Source: JBGCDD01 sp045105075 (lineage in GTDB: Bacteria; Pseudomonadota; Alphaproteobacteria; Rhodobacterales; Rhodobacteraceae). Taken from it: a stretch of 41,721 bases of DNA. The notes below the pieces were generated by a model. The model worked only from the letters and a program-made list of their open reading frames with translations. It searched no databases and was not told where the DNA came from. The DNA lies in contig JBGCDD010000049.1 of assembly GCA_045105075.1 (NCBI GenBank), forward strand, positions 1 through 41,721, written 5' to 3'. Within the stretch, counting starts at the first letter, position 1. Each line of letters begins with the position of its first letter. Of the stretch, positions 1-7,916 are shown piece by piece. The translations under genes were made by a program, and so were the position numbers.

Positions 1-159
1 CAAGCCCTTGATAAGTTTATCAATACCAACAAGCAGCACATCGCCCATGATCATGATGGTGACGTGGTCTATCTGACCCGACTGCAATGGGATATCGATC
101 GGATCGAGCGTGATTTCCCCGACATTCGCCTGACTGCGACCAAGGAAATGATGATCTGA
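1..159 (+). CDS. 3' end of an unidentified gene
   Basis: This is an open frame entering from the left edge and ending at TGA 157-159. The visible 52 residues start QALDKFINTN and end TATKEMMI. They are hydrophilic, with a His/Asp-rich patch (AHDHDGD) and no membrane segment. The stop overlaps the ATG of the next gene (TGATG), so the two are probably co-translated. That suggests a partner of the glycosyltransferase, such as a surface polysaccharide or sulfotransferase-type gene, but this rests on context only. I do not recognise the family from the tail. Confidence 0.6.
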   Translation, partial: QALDKFINTNKQHIAHDHDGDVVYLTRLQWDIDRIERDFPDIRLTATKEMMI

Positions 160-1091
160 TGTCGACTTGGGGCGTGGTTGCCACGATCAAGGCGCCCACG
201 CTCGACACGCTCAATTTCGCCGCGCATCACATCGAACTGGGCGCGCACCGCGTCTATATTTACCTTGATGCGCCCGACCCGGACGCAGTGGCAGCTCTCA
301 AAGATCACCCTAAAACCCGCGTGACCGACTGTGATCGCGCCTATTGGAAAAAGCGCATCGGCAAGCCACAGGTGAAACATCAGGTGCGCCAGACCCTGAA
401 TGCGACGCATGAATACAATCGCCGCGCCGAGGTCGACTGGCTGATCCACATCGACGCAGATGAATTTCTGTGGCCACAAACCAGTCTGACAACCCATCTG
501 GGTGCGCTGCCAAGTGATGTGCTGTGCGCGCGTGTGCCCCCAATCGAGGCCATTGCCGGGGATGGCACGTTGTTTAAGGGCTACATTCCCGGCGGCCCCG
601 ATCGCGCGCCCTTGGTCGAGCGGATCTATCCCCGATACGGGCGTTACGTAAAAGGCGGGTTTCTCAGCCATGTCGCGGGAAAACTGTTTGTGCGCACAGG
701 TTTGACTGGCATCGAATTGCGCATCCACAATATGTTCCAGAACGGCGAAATGAACCCGCAGGAACGCTGGTTGCGCGACGTCGAACTCTGCCATTGCCAT
801 GCCAAAAGTTGGGAAGACTGGCTGGCGACCTTCCGCTACCGATTGGAAATGGGCTCGTATCGCCAAGGGCTCGCGGCCGCCACGCCGCATGATCTGGGCG
901 GACTAACATTGCATGAACTATTCACCTTGATTGAAGCCGAAGAAGGCGAAGCCGGATTGCGCCAGTTCTATGACGAAGTGTGCGCCGACACCCCCGATTT
1001 GCGCGCCCGGTTGCAACGAGAGAACCTTCTGCGCGTGCGCGATTTGACCCTCGACGCCAAAAGACGGAAACATTTCCCACAAAACCCCTGA
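159..1091 (+). CDS. Glycosyltransferase family 2-like protein
   Basis: The 310-residue protein resembles the Glyco_tranf_2_4 group (PF13704), common in marine Rhodobacteraceae. The N-terminus (WGVVATIKAP, then GAHRVYIYLDAPD) fits a GT-A nucleotide-sugar fold in which the protein reads an event or position. The metal-binding motif is IDADEFLWP at about residues 98-106, and a histidine-rich stretch (LCHCHAKSW) follows near residue 210. There is no signal peptide or membrane helix, so it should act on the cytoplasmic side. It starts at an ATG overlapping the previous stop. Donor and acceptor cannot be told from the sequence. The likely role is in surface glycan assembly. Confidence 0.8.
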   Translation: MSTWGVVATIKAPTLDTLNFAAHHIELGAHRVYIYLDAPDPDAVAALKDHPKTRVTDCDRAYWKKRIGKPQVKHQVRQTLNATHEYNRRAEVDWLIHIDADEFLWPQTSLTTHLGALPSDVLCARVPPIEAIAGDGTLFKGYIPGGPDRAPLVERIYPRYGRYVKGGFLSHVAGKLFVRTGLTGIELRIHNMFQNGEMNPQERWLRDVELCHCHAKSWEDWLATFRYRLEMGSYRQGLAAATPHDLGGLTLHELFTLIEAEEGEAGLRQFYDEVCADTPDLRARLQRENLLRVRDLTLDAKRRKHFPQNP

Positions 1092-1146
1092 ATTGTTGCG
1101 CAATTTGGCACAATAAGGTTCTATTCACCCAAGCTCACAGCAGGGT

Positions 1147-1174
1147 TTGACGCCTCGAAACCTTTTTGTTATGG
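1147..1174 (+). promoter_or_regulatory. Possible promoter for the RNA helicase gene
   Basis: A TTGACG hexamer at 1147-1152 is followed after 16 bases by TTATGG at 1169-1174. The -35-like element is good (5 of 6) but the -10-like element is poor. It lies in the 179-base gap between the glycosyltransferase and the helicase, which would give a 5' leader of roughly 90 bases. No other promoter-like pair in this gap is better. Confidence 0.3.
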
Positions 1175-1248
1175 CAAGCCACGGGCCGATTTGAGCACAA
1201 GCTCAGGACCATCCGGGTCCGGCCCCGATCAGACGCGCGGGCCCGAGA

Positions 1249-1267
1249 TGTCCGCAAAACGCGGACA
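1249..1267 (+). promoter_or_regulatory. Hairpin immediately before the helicase start codon
   Basis: A perfect 7-bp inverted repeat, TGTCCGC-AAAAC-GCGGACA, ends three bases before the ATG at 1271. It occupies the place where a ribosome binding site should be, and no clear Shine-Dalgarno sequence is visible. A mini-ORF of eight codons (ATG at 1248, MSAKRGHT) spans the hairpin and stops at TGA 1272-1274, overlapping the helicase start as ATGA. This suggests translational control, perhaps unwinding by the product itself, which is inference. Confidence 0.45.
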
Positions 1268-1270
1268 CAC

Positions 1271-2707
1271 ATGACCAAATTTTCTGAACTGAACCTGAAC
1301 CCCAAGGTATTAAAGGCCATCCAAGAGGCCGGATATGAATCGCCCACCCCTATCCAGGCCGGGGCCATCCCGCCTGCGCTCGAGGGTCGCGATGTTCTGG
1401 GCATCGCTCAGACAGGAACGGGCAAAACCGCCAGTTTCACCCTGCCACTCATCACCATGTTAGCGCGCGGTCGCGCCCGGGCACGGATGCCGCGCAGTCT
1501 GGTGCTTTGCCCGACGCGTGAACTTGCCGCCCAGGTGGCGGAAAACTTCGACACCTACGCCAAACATGTGAAACTGACCAAAGCGCTGCTGATCGGCGGT
1601 GTGTCTTTTGGCGAGCAAGACAAGCTCATCGACAAAGGCGTTGACGTTTTGATCGCCACGCCGGGTCGTTTGCTCGATCATTTTGAGCGTGGCAAGTTGA
1701 TCCTGTCGGACGTTAAGATCATGGTCGTGGACGAAGCCGACCGCATGCTCGATATGGGCTTTATTCCCGATATCGAACGCATCTTTGGACTCACCCCGTT
1801 TACCCGCCAAACCCTGTTTTTTTCGGCCACCATGGCCCCCGAGATTGAGCGGATCACCAACACGTTTCTGTCCGCCCCCGAGCGCATCGAAGTCGCGCGC
1901 CAAGCCACCACTGGCGAAAACATCAAACAATGTGTTGTGATGTTCAAAGGCTCGCGAAAAGACCGCGAATCCAGCGAAAAACGCAAACTCTTGCGCGCTT
2001 TGATTGATGGTGAGGGCGAGAAATGCACCAACGCGATCATCTTCTGCAATCGTAAAACCGATGTGGATATTGTTGCAAAGTCTTTGAAAAAATATGGTTA
2101 CGATGCGGCTCCGATCCACGGTGATCTGGACCAAAGTCAACGAACACGCACATTGGACGGCTTTCGCGCTGGTGAATTGCGCTTTTTGGTTGCCTCAGAC
2201 GTGGCCGCGCGCGGCCTTGACGTGCCAGCAGTCAGCCATGTGTTCAATTTCGATGTTCCGGGCCACGCCGAAGACTATGTGCATCGGATCGGGCGTACCG
2301 GACGCGCCGGGCGTGACGGTGCCGCAATGATGATTTGCGTGCCGCGCGATGAACGCAACTTGGGCGACATTGAACGTTTGGTGCAGCGCGAAATTCCGCG
2401 GCTGGAAAACCCATTGGCCACCGGCGCACCCGAGCCTGTTGTGCCCACAGAAGACGCACCCAAAAAAGCGACTTCCCGCAGTCGCAGCCGTTCCAAATCG
2501 CCGCCCAAAGAAACGCCGGTCGTAGAGGTTGAGGCCGAAGCCCCAAAAGAGACCGTCGAAGCCCCGCGCGAACCCAACCGCAGCCGGTCTTCGTCGTCGC
2601 GCAACAGCCGATCAACTTCGGGTCATGGCGGCTCAAAGGTGGTCGGCATGGGCGATCACATGCCCAGCTTTATCGCGCTCAGCTTTGAAGAGCGCCGCGC
2701 CAGCTAA
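1271..2707 (+). CDS. rhlE: DEAD-box ATP-dependent RNA helicase, RhlE type
   Basis: This 478-residue helicase remodels RNA, for example in ribosome assembly, mRNA decay or cold adaptation. Visible motifs in order are a Q motif (YESPTPIQ, residues 23-30), motif I AQTGTGKT (46-53), PTRELA (81-86), DEAD (154-157), SAT (185-187), and motif VI HRIGRTGRAGR. The C-terminal ~95 residues form a low-complexity tail of Ser/Arg dipeptides alternating with acidic stretches, ending in a compact conserved-looking block (GMGDHMPSFIALSFEE). I chose the ATG at 1271 because similarity begins there. An open frame continues back to 1166, but that extension is Arg-rich and unlike the family. The exact subfamily name is less certain than the DEAD-box assignment. 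Confidence 0.9.
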   Translation: MTKFSELNLNPKVLKAIQEAGYESPTPIQAGAIPPALEGRDVLGIAQTGTGKTASFTLPLITMLARGRARARMPRSLVLCPTRELAAQVAENFDTYAKHVKLTKALLIGGVSFGEQDKLIDKGVDVLIATPGRLLDHFERGKLILSDVKIMVVDEADRMLDMGFIPDIERIFGLTPFTRQTLFFSATMAPEIERITNTFLSAPERIEVARQATTGENIKQCVVMFKGSRKDRESSEKRKLLRALIDGEGEKCTNAIIFCNRKTDVDIVAKSLKKYGYDAAPIHGDLDQSQRTRTLDGFRAGELRFLVASDVAARGLDVPAVSHVFNFDVPGHAEDYVHRIGRTGRAGRDGAAMMICVPRDERNLGDIERLVQREIPRLENPLATGAPEPVVPTEDAPKKATSRSRSRSKSPPKETPVVEVEAEAPKETVEAPREPNRSRSSSSRNSRSTSGHGGSKVVGMGDHMPSFIALSFEERRAS

Positions 2708-2722
2708 CGCGCTAAATCCGGT

Positions 2723-2750
2723 GTGATGTCGCGCCCTTGCGACGCTTCAC
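2723..2750. terminator. Weak hairpin between convergent genes
   Basis: Between the helicase stop and the convergent remnant is a stem GTCGC (2728-2732) / GCGAC (2739-2743), extended by GTGA (2723-2726) / TCAC (2747-2750) across a small internal loop. There is no T-run on either side, so termination is only a guess from its position. Confidence 0.25.
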
Positions 2751-2780
2751 GCCGAGATTCGTGCGATTTGGCGCCGGAAA

Positions 2781-3175
2781 TCACCATAAGTCCCAGCTTT
2801 GGATGGCGTGTAAGCCCTCGCCCCAAACAGTTGAGCGCGCCCAATTTTCCAACGCGTGCATAGACGTCGCGCTCATCGATGGCCAGGCGTCACAGCATTC
2901 CGTGTTTGGTGGATCACCGTATTTCAGGTGCCGCGCCGCGGTAAGATCGCGCAAAAGCAGCACTCCATGGGTCGGTTTAACCTCGTTTTGCGCGCCATTG
3001 GTTTGACGCGCATCCGAGAACGCAGCCTTGAAATCGGCGCCGCAAGCCTGGCATTTCGCGAGCGCCAACACCGCCTCGTTGGCACAGATGTTGGCAATGT
3101 CATGCGGGCCAACGGATCAAACCCTGGCACCGCATGTTCGTCAAACCAAAAGGATGGCGTGGCAATCCGGCTCAA
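2781..3175 (-). pseudogene. Frameshifted small CxxC protein gene downstream of rnj
   Basis: Two minus-strand frames together read as one sensible protein. The first (from about 3175, only a TTG start available) gives PSFWFDEHAVPGFDPLAR. The second continues HDIANICANEAVLALAKCQACGADF and runs to TGA 2781-2783. The frames join near 3103-3106, where one base appears to be missing (CGCATGAC instead of, for example, CGCCATGAC). Past the join, the first frame becomes an Arg-rich shadow. The product would be about 130 residues with a CQACG pair and a later CC pair, possibly zinc-binding. It follows rnj within about 30 bases. I do not recognise a named family. A sequencing error would restore an intact gene. 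Confidence 0.6.
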
Positions 3176-3201
3176 AAAATCGCGGTGACAACGACGCTAG
3201 C

Positions 3202-4869
3202 CTAGCGCATCCGACTGATCACAACCGACACTTCCGGCTTTTTGCCAATCTCGCTCTGCGCGGTTTGGCGCGTAATCCGCCGCACTGCCTCATCCAGCTT
3301 GTCATCGTCACTAAGCGTTTTGGCGTTGGCTCGGTTCAAAAACTGGCTCAGATCTTCCTCCAACACTTCCGCCAGTGACGCCTTCGACGTGCCGGTTTCA
3401 GGCAGGCCCATGATCTCGCACCAGGGATCACCGAGCGGTTCGTCCTCTTCATCCAAGATCACCGTAACCACCACGTGCCCGTTCAGCGCCATGCGAATGC
3501 GGTCGCGCACCACGCCGTCCAACGCGCCAATCTGCACTGAACCATCAAGATAGGTCCGCCCAGTTTCGATGTATTCGACCACTTTGGGGGCATTGCCCGA
3601 CAGCTCGATCATCATGCCATTTACTGCAACAACGCCCTGCAAGCCTTTGGCATCGGCCAGTTTTGCATGTTCGCGCAGGTGCCTGTGTTCGCCGTGCATC
3701 GGGATTAACATTTGCGGACGCACAATATCATGCAGCCGTTCCAGGTCGGGGCGGTTGGCGTGGCCACTGACGTGATAGGCCCCCGACGTGTCATCCACAA
3801 CATCCACACCCTTTTCGCTGAGCGCGTTGATAATCCGGATCACGCCGCGTTCATTGCCCGGAATGGTTTTCGACGAAAAAAGAAACAGATCGCCCTCTTT
3901 CAACTCAAGCCCCTGATACTTGCCGCGTGCCAATTGCGCACTGGCCGCGCGCCGCTCGCCCTGCGATCCGGTGACCAGCAACATCAGATGGTCACGCGGA
4001 ATGTCGCGCGCTTGTTCCGGAGACACAACGCCTGGGAAATCGGTCAAGACGCCTGTTTCAACCGCCGCTTCAATCATCCGCCGCATCGCGCGCCCAAGCA
4101 AAACGATCGAGCGCCCCGCCCGCTGTCCGGCCTCGGCCAAGGTTTTGACCCGCGCGACATTGCTGGCAAAAGTGGTGGCAACAACCATACCGCTGGCGCC
4201 GGCAACCAGTTTTTCGATCTCAGGGCCAACCGACGCCTCGGATTTGCCAGGTTCGCGCGAAAACACGTTGGTGCTGTCACAAACCAGCGCGCGCACACCC
4301 TCGCGGCACACGTCACCCCACAACCTAGGGTCGAACGCCTCGCCCACAATCGGCGTGGCATCGAGTTTAAAATCACCCGAGTGGATGACCCGTCCACCGC
4401 CGCTGTCAATGACCAATGACGCACTTTCCGGGATCGAATGCGAAATGGGCAAGAACCCCACTTTGAACGGGCCAGCCTCAATTTGCTGTGGCCAGATCGA
4501 AGCCGTGATCACTGCGTCACCCGGGTGGCCGTGTTCGTCCATCTTTCGTCGCGCAATGTTGGCTGTGAAAGCACGCGCATAAATCGGCGCGCCAAGCTGA
4601 GTATAGTAATGCGCCACTGCACCCACGTGATCCTCATGCGCGTGGGTGATGAAAATCGCATCCAACCGGTCGGCCCGTTCCGCCAGCCAGCGGATGTCGG
4701 GCAAGATCAGATCGACCCCCGGCGTGCCGTCCATATCCGGAAACGTTACGCCCAAATCGACCAAAATGAACCGCTCTTTGTTGGGCGCACCGTAGCCGTA
4801 GACATAGGCGTTCATGCCAATTTCCCCCGCCCCGCCCAGGGGCAGATAAATCAATCGCTCGCTGCTCAT
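3202..4869 (-). CDS. rnj: Ribonuclease J
   Basis: This is a 555-residue metallo-beta-lactamase/beta-CASP ribonuclease, active in mRNA decay and RNA maturation as endonuclease and 5'-3' exonuclease. The N-terminus LGGAGEIGMN is typical. The catalytic metal site HAHEDH covers residues 76-81. The later family histidines and aspartates (SHSIPES, HSGDFKLD) and the beta-CASP stretch VSGHANRPD are present, as is MHGEHRHL, which carries a conserved active-site histidine. Full length for the family. The ATG at 4869 is four bases after the coaX stop, so it is probably translated with birA and coaX at the distal end of the nuo block. Confidence 0.95.
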   Translation of the reverse strand: MSSERLIYLPLGGAGEIGMNAYVYGYGAPNKERFILVDLGVTFPDMDGTPGVDLILPDIRWLAERADRLDAIFITHAHEDHVGAVAHYYTQLGAPIYARAFTANIARRKMDEHGHPGDAVITASIWPQQIEAGPFKVGFLPISHSIPESASLVIDSGGGRVIHSGDFKLDATPIVGEAFDPRLWGDVCREGVRALVCDSTNVFSREPGKSEASVGPEIEKLVAGASGMVVATTFASNVARVKTLAEAGQRAGRSIVLLGRAMRRMIEAAVETGVLTDFPGVVSPEQARDIPRDHLMLLVTGSQGERRAASAQLARGKYQGLELKEGDLFLFSSKTIPGNERGVIRIINALSEKGVDVVDDTSGAYHVSGHANRPDLERLHDIVRPQMLIPMHGEHRHLREHAKLADAKGLQGVVAVNGMMIELSGNAPKVVEYIETGRTYLDGSVQIGALDGVVRDRIRMALNGHVVVTVILDEEDEPLGDPWCEIMGLPETGTSKASLAEVLEEDLSQFLNRANAKTLSDDDKLDEAVRRITRQTAQSEIGKKPEVSVVISRMR

Positions 4870-4873
4870 CGCG

Positions 4874-5653
4874 CTATACGTCCTTGTTATATTTATGAAT
4901 TACGGTCAGCCCGTGCATTGTTAAATCGTCCTCAAACGCGTCAAACAACGTCTCGGTTTGCTGAAACAATGGCGCCAGCCCCCCAGTTGAAATCACGCGC
5001 ATGGGCCGGTCGCGTTCTGCCTTGATACGATTGCAAATTTCGCGAACAAGGCCAACATAGCCCCAAAACACCCCTGATTGCATACAGGCCACTGTGTTCG
5101 TCCCGATCACAGCCTGCGGTTTGGAAATTTCCACATTGGGCAGGGCAGCAGCGGCGCGGTGCAATGCCTCAAGGCTCAGATTCACCCCCGGCGCAATCAC
5201 ACCGCCGATGTAAGCACCATCGCTGTCGACCACATCAAAAGTGGTCGCGGTGCCAAAATCAACCATGATCAAATCGCCACCATAGAGATCGTACCCAGCC
5301 ACAGTGTTCACCAACCGGTCCGGCCCCACGGCCGTGCCCGCGTCCACGCGCACATCCACAGGTAGCCTGCAATCCGACTTGCCCACGACCAGCGGCCGCG
5401 TGTTGAAATAGCGATCCGACAACACCCGCAGGTTGAAGACGACGCGAGGCACTGTCGAAGACACAATCACATCTGTGATGGTCACATCAATGTTTTGCAA
5501 CTTCATCAGCGTACTGAGCCAGACATAGTATTGATCCGCCGTACGCTGCCATTCCGTCGCGGTGCGCCAGGTTCCAATGAACGCCTCGCCATCCCAAATT
5601 GCAAAAACGGTATTGGTGTTGCCGCAGTCAATGGCCAAAAGCATAGATTGCAT
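4874..5653 (-). CDS. coaX: Type III pantothenate kinase
   Basis: The 259-residue enzyme phosphorylates pantothenate, the first step of coenzyme A synthesis. The N-terminal phosphate-binding loop reads LAIDCGNTNTVF. The family motifs GPDRLVNTVAGYDLYGG and VDFGTATTFDVV follow, the latter with the catalytic aspartate in the ASKHA fold, then GGVIAPGVNLS. The start at 5653 follows the birA stop by six bases with AAGG just upstream. A second ATG three codons on (5644) would give MLLAIDCGNT, which matches many homologues equally well. Confidence 0.95.
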   Translation of the reverse strand: MQSMLLAIDCGNTNTVFAIWDGEAFIGTWRTATEWQRTADQYYVWLSTLMKLQNIDVTITDVIVSSTVPRVVFNLRVLSDRYFNTRPLVVGKSDCRLPVDVRVDAGTAVGPDRLVNTVAGYDLYGGDLIMVDFGTATTFDVVDSDGAYIGGVIAPGVNLSLEALHRAAAALPNVEISKPQAVIGTNTVACMQSGVFWGYVGLVREICNRIKAERDRPMRVISTGGLAPLFQQTETLFDAFEDDLTMHGLTVIHKYNKDV

Positions 5654-5659
5654 CGCCTT

Positions 5660-6412
5660 TCAGAAATAGATGTCGGCTGCAGGCAAATGCACACGACCAC
5701 CCGCGGTCTTTAGAACAAGGTGGCCGGTCTCGTCTACCGTTTCAAAGACACCCGTTACGTCATCACGCTGCGTTCTGGCACGGATCACCTCGCCCAGACG
5801 AGCCGCTTGCGTCAGCCATGCCGCGCGGATCGGTTCAAAGCCCAAAGTCGTGAACTGATGCTCACGATGGGCATAGGCTGTGGCAAGCGCATCCAGAAAC
5901 AGCTCTGGAGCAACCAAAACTCCGGTTTCGCGGTAAAGCGACACTGGGCGCACCGCCCCCTTTTCTACAGCATCCAAAGGTGGTGCATGAGCCAAGTTGA
6001 CCCCAATCCCAATTGCCAGATGGCCAATACCGCCGGAGTCACTGACGCTTTCCAGCAATATTCCTGCCAGCTTGCCACCATAGCACAACACATCGTTGGG
6101 CCATTTCAGGGTAAACGCCTCGGGCACTTGGCTTACCACCCTGCAGGCGTCGCAAAGCGCCAACGCCGCCACAAACGAACGCAATACTGCCTGGCCTGGC
6201 TCTTCGCGCGGAAACGTAACCAGAGTCGCCGAAAAGTTACCAGCCGGAGCGACCCAACCCCGTCCTCGGCGCCCGCGCCCATCCGTCTGCTCATGCGCAA
6301 GAATCCACTCAGGCCCCGTCAGATCAGACGCCAACCGCCTCGCTTCTGTCAGGGTGCTGTCAACCGAGTCCAAAATGCGCCGCCCATAGCCTTCGGGCCA
6401 TGCAGACTTCAT
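5660..6412 (-). CDS. birA: Biotin-[acetyl-CoA-carboxylase] ligase, class I
   Basis: The 250-residue enzyme attaches biotin to carrier domains through biotinyl-AMP. The biotin/ATP loop reads GRGRRGRGW, the catalytic signature is KWPNDVL, and the following GKLAGILLE and IGIGVNL blocks are in order. There is no N-terminal winged helix, so it should not act as a DNA-binding repressor, unlike E. coli BirA. The start is the ATG at 6412. The open frame extends back to 6454, but those codons are a dispersed repeat (6414-6442). A substrate, MccA, is encoded in the same window. It follows nuoN by about 50 bases. Confidence 0.93.
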   Translation of the reverse strand: MKSAWPEGYGRRILDSVDSTLTEARRLASDLTGPEWILAHEQTDGRGRRGRGWVAPAGNFSATLVTFPREEPGQAVLRSFVAALALCDACRVVSQVPEAFTLKWPNDVLCYGGKLAGILLESVSDSGGIGHLAIGIGVNLAHAPPLDAVEKGAVRPVSLYRETGVLVAPELFLDALATAYAHREHQFTTLGFEPIRAAWLTQAARLGEVIRARTQRDDVTGVFETVDETGHLVLKTAGGRVHLPAADIYF

Positions 6413-6413
6413 C

Positions 6414-6442
6414 TTTCCAGAAAAACTCCCGCCGGAGGCTCC
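6414..6442 (-). repeat. Dispersed Rhodobacteraceae-type repeat, copy 1
   Basis: These 29 bases, read on the minus strand, start GGAGCCTCCGGCGGGAG and end TTTCTGGAAA. They are identical to 25123-25151 on the plus strand. The CCTCCGGCGGGAG core is partly self-complementary. The repeat sits between nuoN and birA and runs into the birA start codon (GGAAAGATGAAG). Confidence 0.8.
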
Positions 6443-6463
6443 CTCAACCAGCAAAAAACACCA

Positions 6464-7903
6464 TCAGTTGACAAGCGAAGCCGCCGCGGCCGCCGCAGCT
6501 CCTTCTACGCCAAACATATTGACAATGCCCAGAACCATCGCCACCGCTGAAATCATCAGCGCTCCAAACAATACAGGAGAACCACCCGTTTCAAGCTCTT
6601 CGCCTTCTTCGCCGAAATACATGAAATACACGATGCGAAGATAATAGAATGCACCGATAACCGACGCGATTACCCCGGCAATTGCCAGCCATTCCAAGCC
6701 GCCCTCATAAGCCGCGCGCAAAACATAGAATTTCCCGAAAAAACCCAGCATCGGCGGAACACCCGCCAACGAAAACAGCAAAACAAGCATCGCCAAAGCT
6801 TTGGCCGGTTCGCGGCGCGACAACATATTCATCGCGTTGATGTCAGTCACCGGCTGACCATCGCGCTCCATCATCAGAATGAACGCAAACGTGCCAACAT
6901 TCATCGTCACATAGATAGCCATGTAGATCAGCATCGCCTGCACTCCAAACGCCGTACCGGCAGCCAACCCCATAAGAGCAAAACCCATATGCGCAATGGA
7001 CGAAAACGCCATCAATCTTTTGATATCGCGCTGACCAATCGCCGCGACCGCTCCAAGAAACATCGACGCAACCGACAAAACAGCGATCACCTGGCTCCAA
7101 TCGCTGACCGCTTTACCGAAGGCGTCATGCATAAGTCGGGCAAACAGGGCCATGGCCGCAACCTTAGGTGCCGTCGCAAAAAAGGCCGTGACAGGCGTGG
7201 GCGACCCTTCGTAAACGTCCGGTGTCCACATGTGAAACGGTACCGCACTGACCTTGAATGCCAAACCCGCGATCAAAAAGATCAAGCCAAAGAGCAGCCC
7301 CAGCGATACTTCGCCCTGCACCGCTGTCTGGATAATACCGGAAAACAAAGTGGTGCCCGAGAAGCCGTAAACCAGCGACGCTCCATAAAGCAAAAGCCCC
7401 GATGACAAAGCGCCAAGCACGAAATATTTCAGACCGGCTTCGGTCGACTTGGCGCTGTCCCGCCGCAGGGACGCCACGACATACAAAGCCAACGACTGTA
7501 ATTCGAGCCCCATATATAAGGCCATCAGATCGCCAGCACTGACCATCATCATCATGCCAACTGCGCTGAGTGCGACCAACAACGGATACTCAAATCGCAG
7601 CAAATCGCGGCGCTGCATGTAATCTTGGCTCATCACCAAAACGACAGCAGCCGACACCAGAATGGTGATCTTGGCAAAACGGGCAAAACTGTCATCAACG
7701 AACATGCCATTAAAGGCAATGTTGGTGCCCTCTCCGTTCAGCCCGATCCAAACGGCAAGTGCCAGCATCAGCCCCGAAGTCAGCCAAATCAGCAGCGGTC
7801 CAGCCCCGTCTTTGACTGTGTAAACCGCTCCCAAAAGCCCGAGCATCGCAAAGAGTGCCAGAATGATTTCCGGCAAGATGACAAACAAATCAGCTTGGAT
7901 CAT
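6464..7903 (-). CDS. nuoN: NADH-quinone oxidoreductase subunit N
   Basis: This 479-residue membrane subunit is one of the three antiporter-like proton channels of complex I. It is almost wholly hydrophobic, with about 14 helices. The signature AFKVSAVPFHMWTPDVYEGSPTPVTAF carries the key lysine and the broken-helix residues, and RDIKRLMAFSSIAHMGFALMG follows. A run of alanines (VEGAAAAAAAS) marks the C-terminus. The ATG at 7903 is preceded by AGGGG in the short gap after the nuoM stop. The frame extends to 7969 but has no similarity there. Confidence 0.95.
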   Translation of the reverse strand: MIQADLFVILPEIILALFAMLGLLGAVYTVKDGAGPLLIWLTSGLMLALAVWIGLNGEGTNIAFNGMFVDDSFARFAKITILVSAAVVLVMSQDYMQRRDLLRFEYPLLVALSAVGMMMMVSAGDLMALYMGLELQSLALYVVASLRRDSAKSTEAGLKYFVLGALSSGLLLYGASLVYGFSGTTLFSGIIQTAVQGEVSLGLLFGLIFLIAGLAFKVSAVPFHMWTPDVYEGSPTPVTAFFATAPKVAAMALFARLMHDAFGKAVSDWSQVIAVLSVASMFLGAVAAIGQRDIKRLMAFSSIAHMGFALMGLAAGTAFGVQAMLIYMAIYVTMNVGTFAFILMMERDGQPVTDINAMNMLSRREPAKALAMLVLLFSLAGVPPMLGFFGKFYVLRAAYEGGLEWLAIAGVIASVIGAFYYLRIVYFMYFGEEGEELETGGSPVLFGALMISAVAMVLGIVNMFGVEGAAAAAAASLVN

Positions 7904-7916
7904 AGCCTCGGCCCCT

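Noticed and set aside
1166..1270. Upstream extension of the helicase start to 1166
   Set aside because: The 35 added residues are Arg-rich and the family similarity begins exactly at the ATG at 1271.
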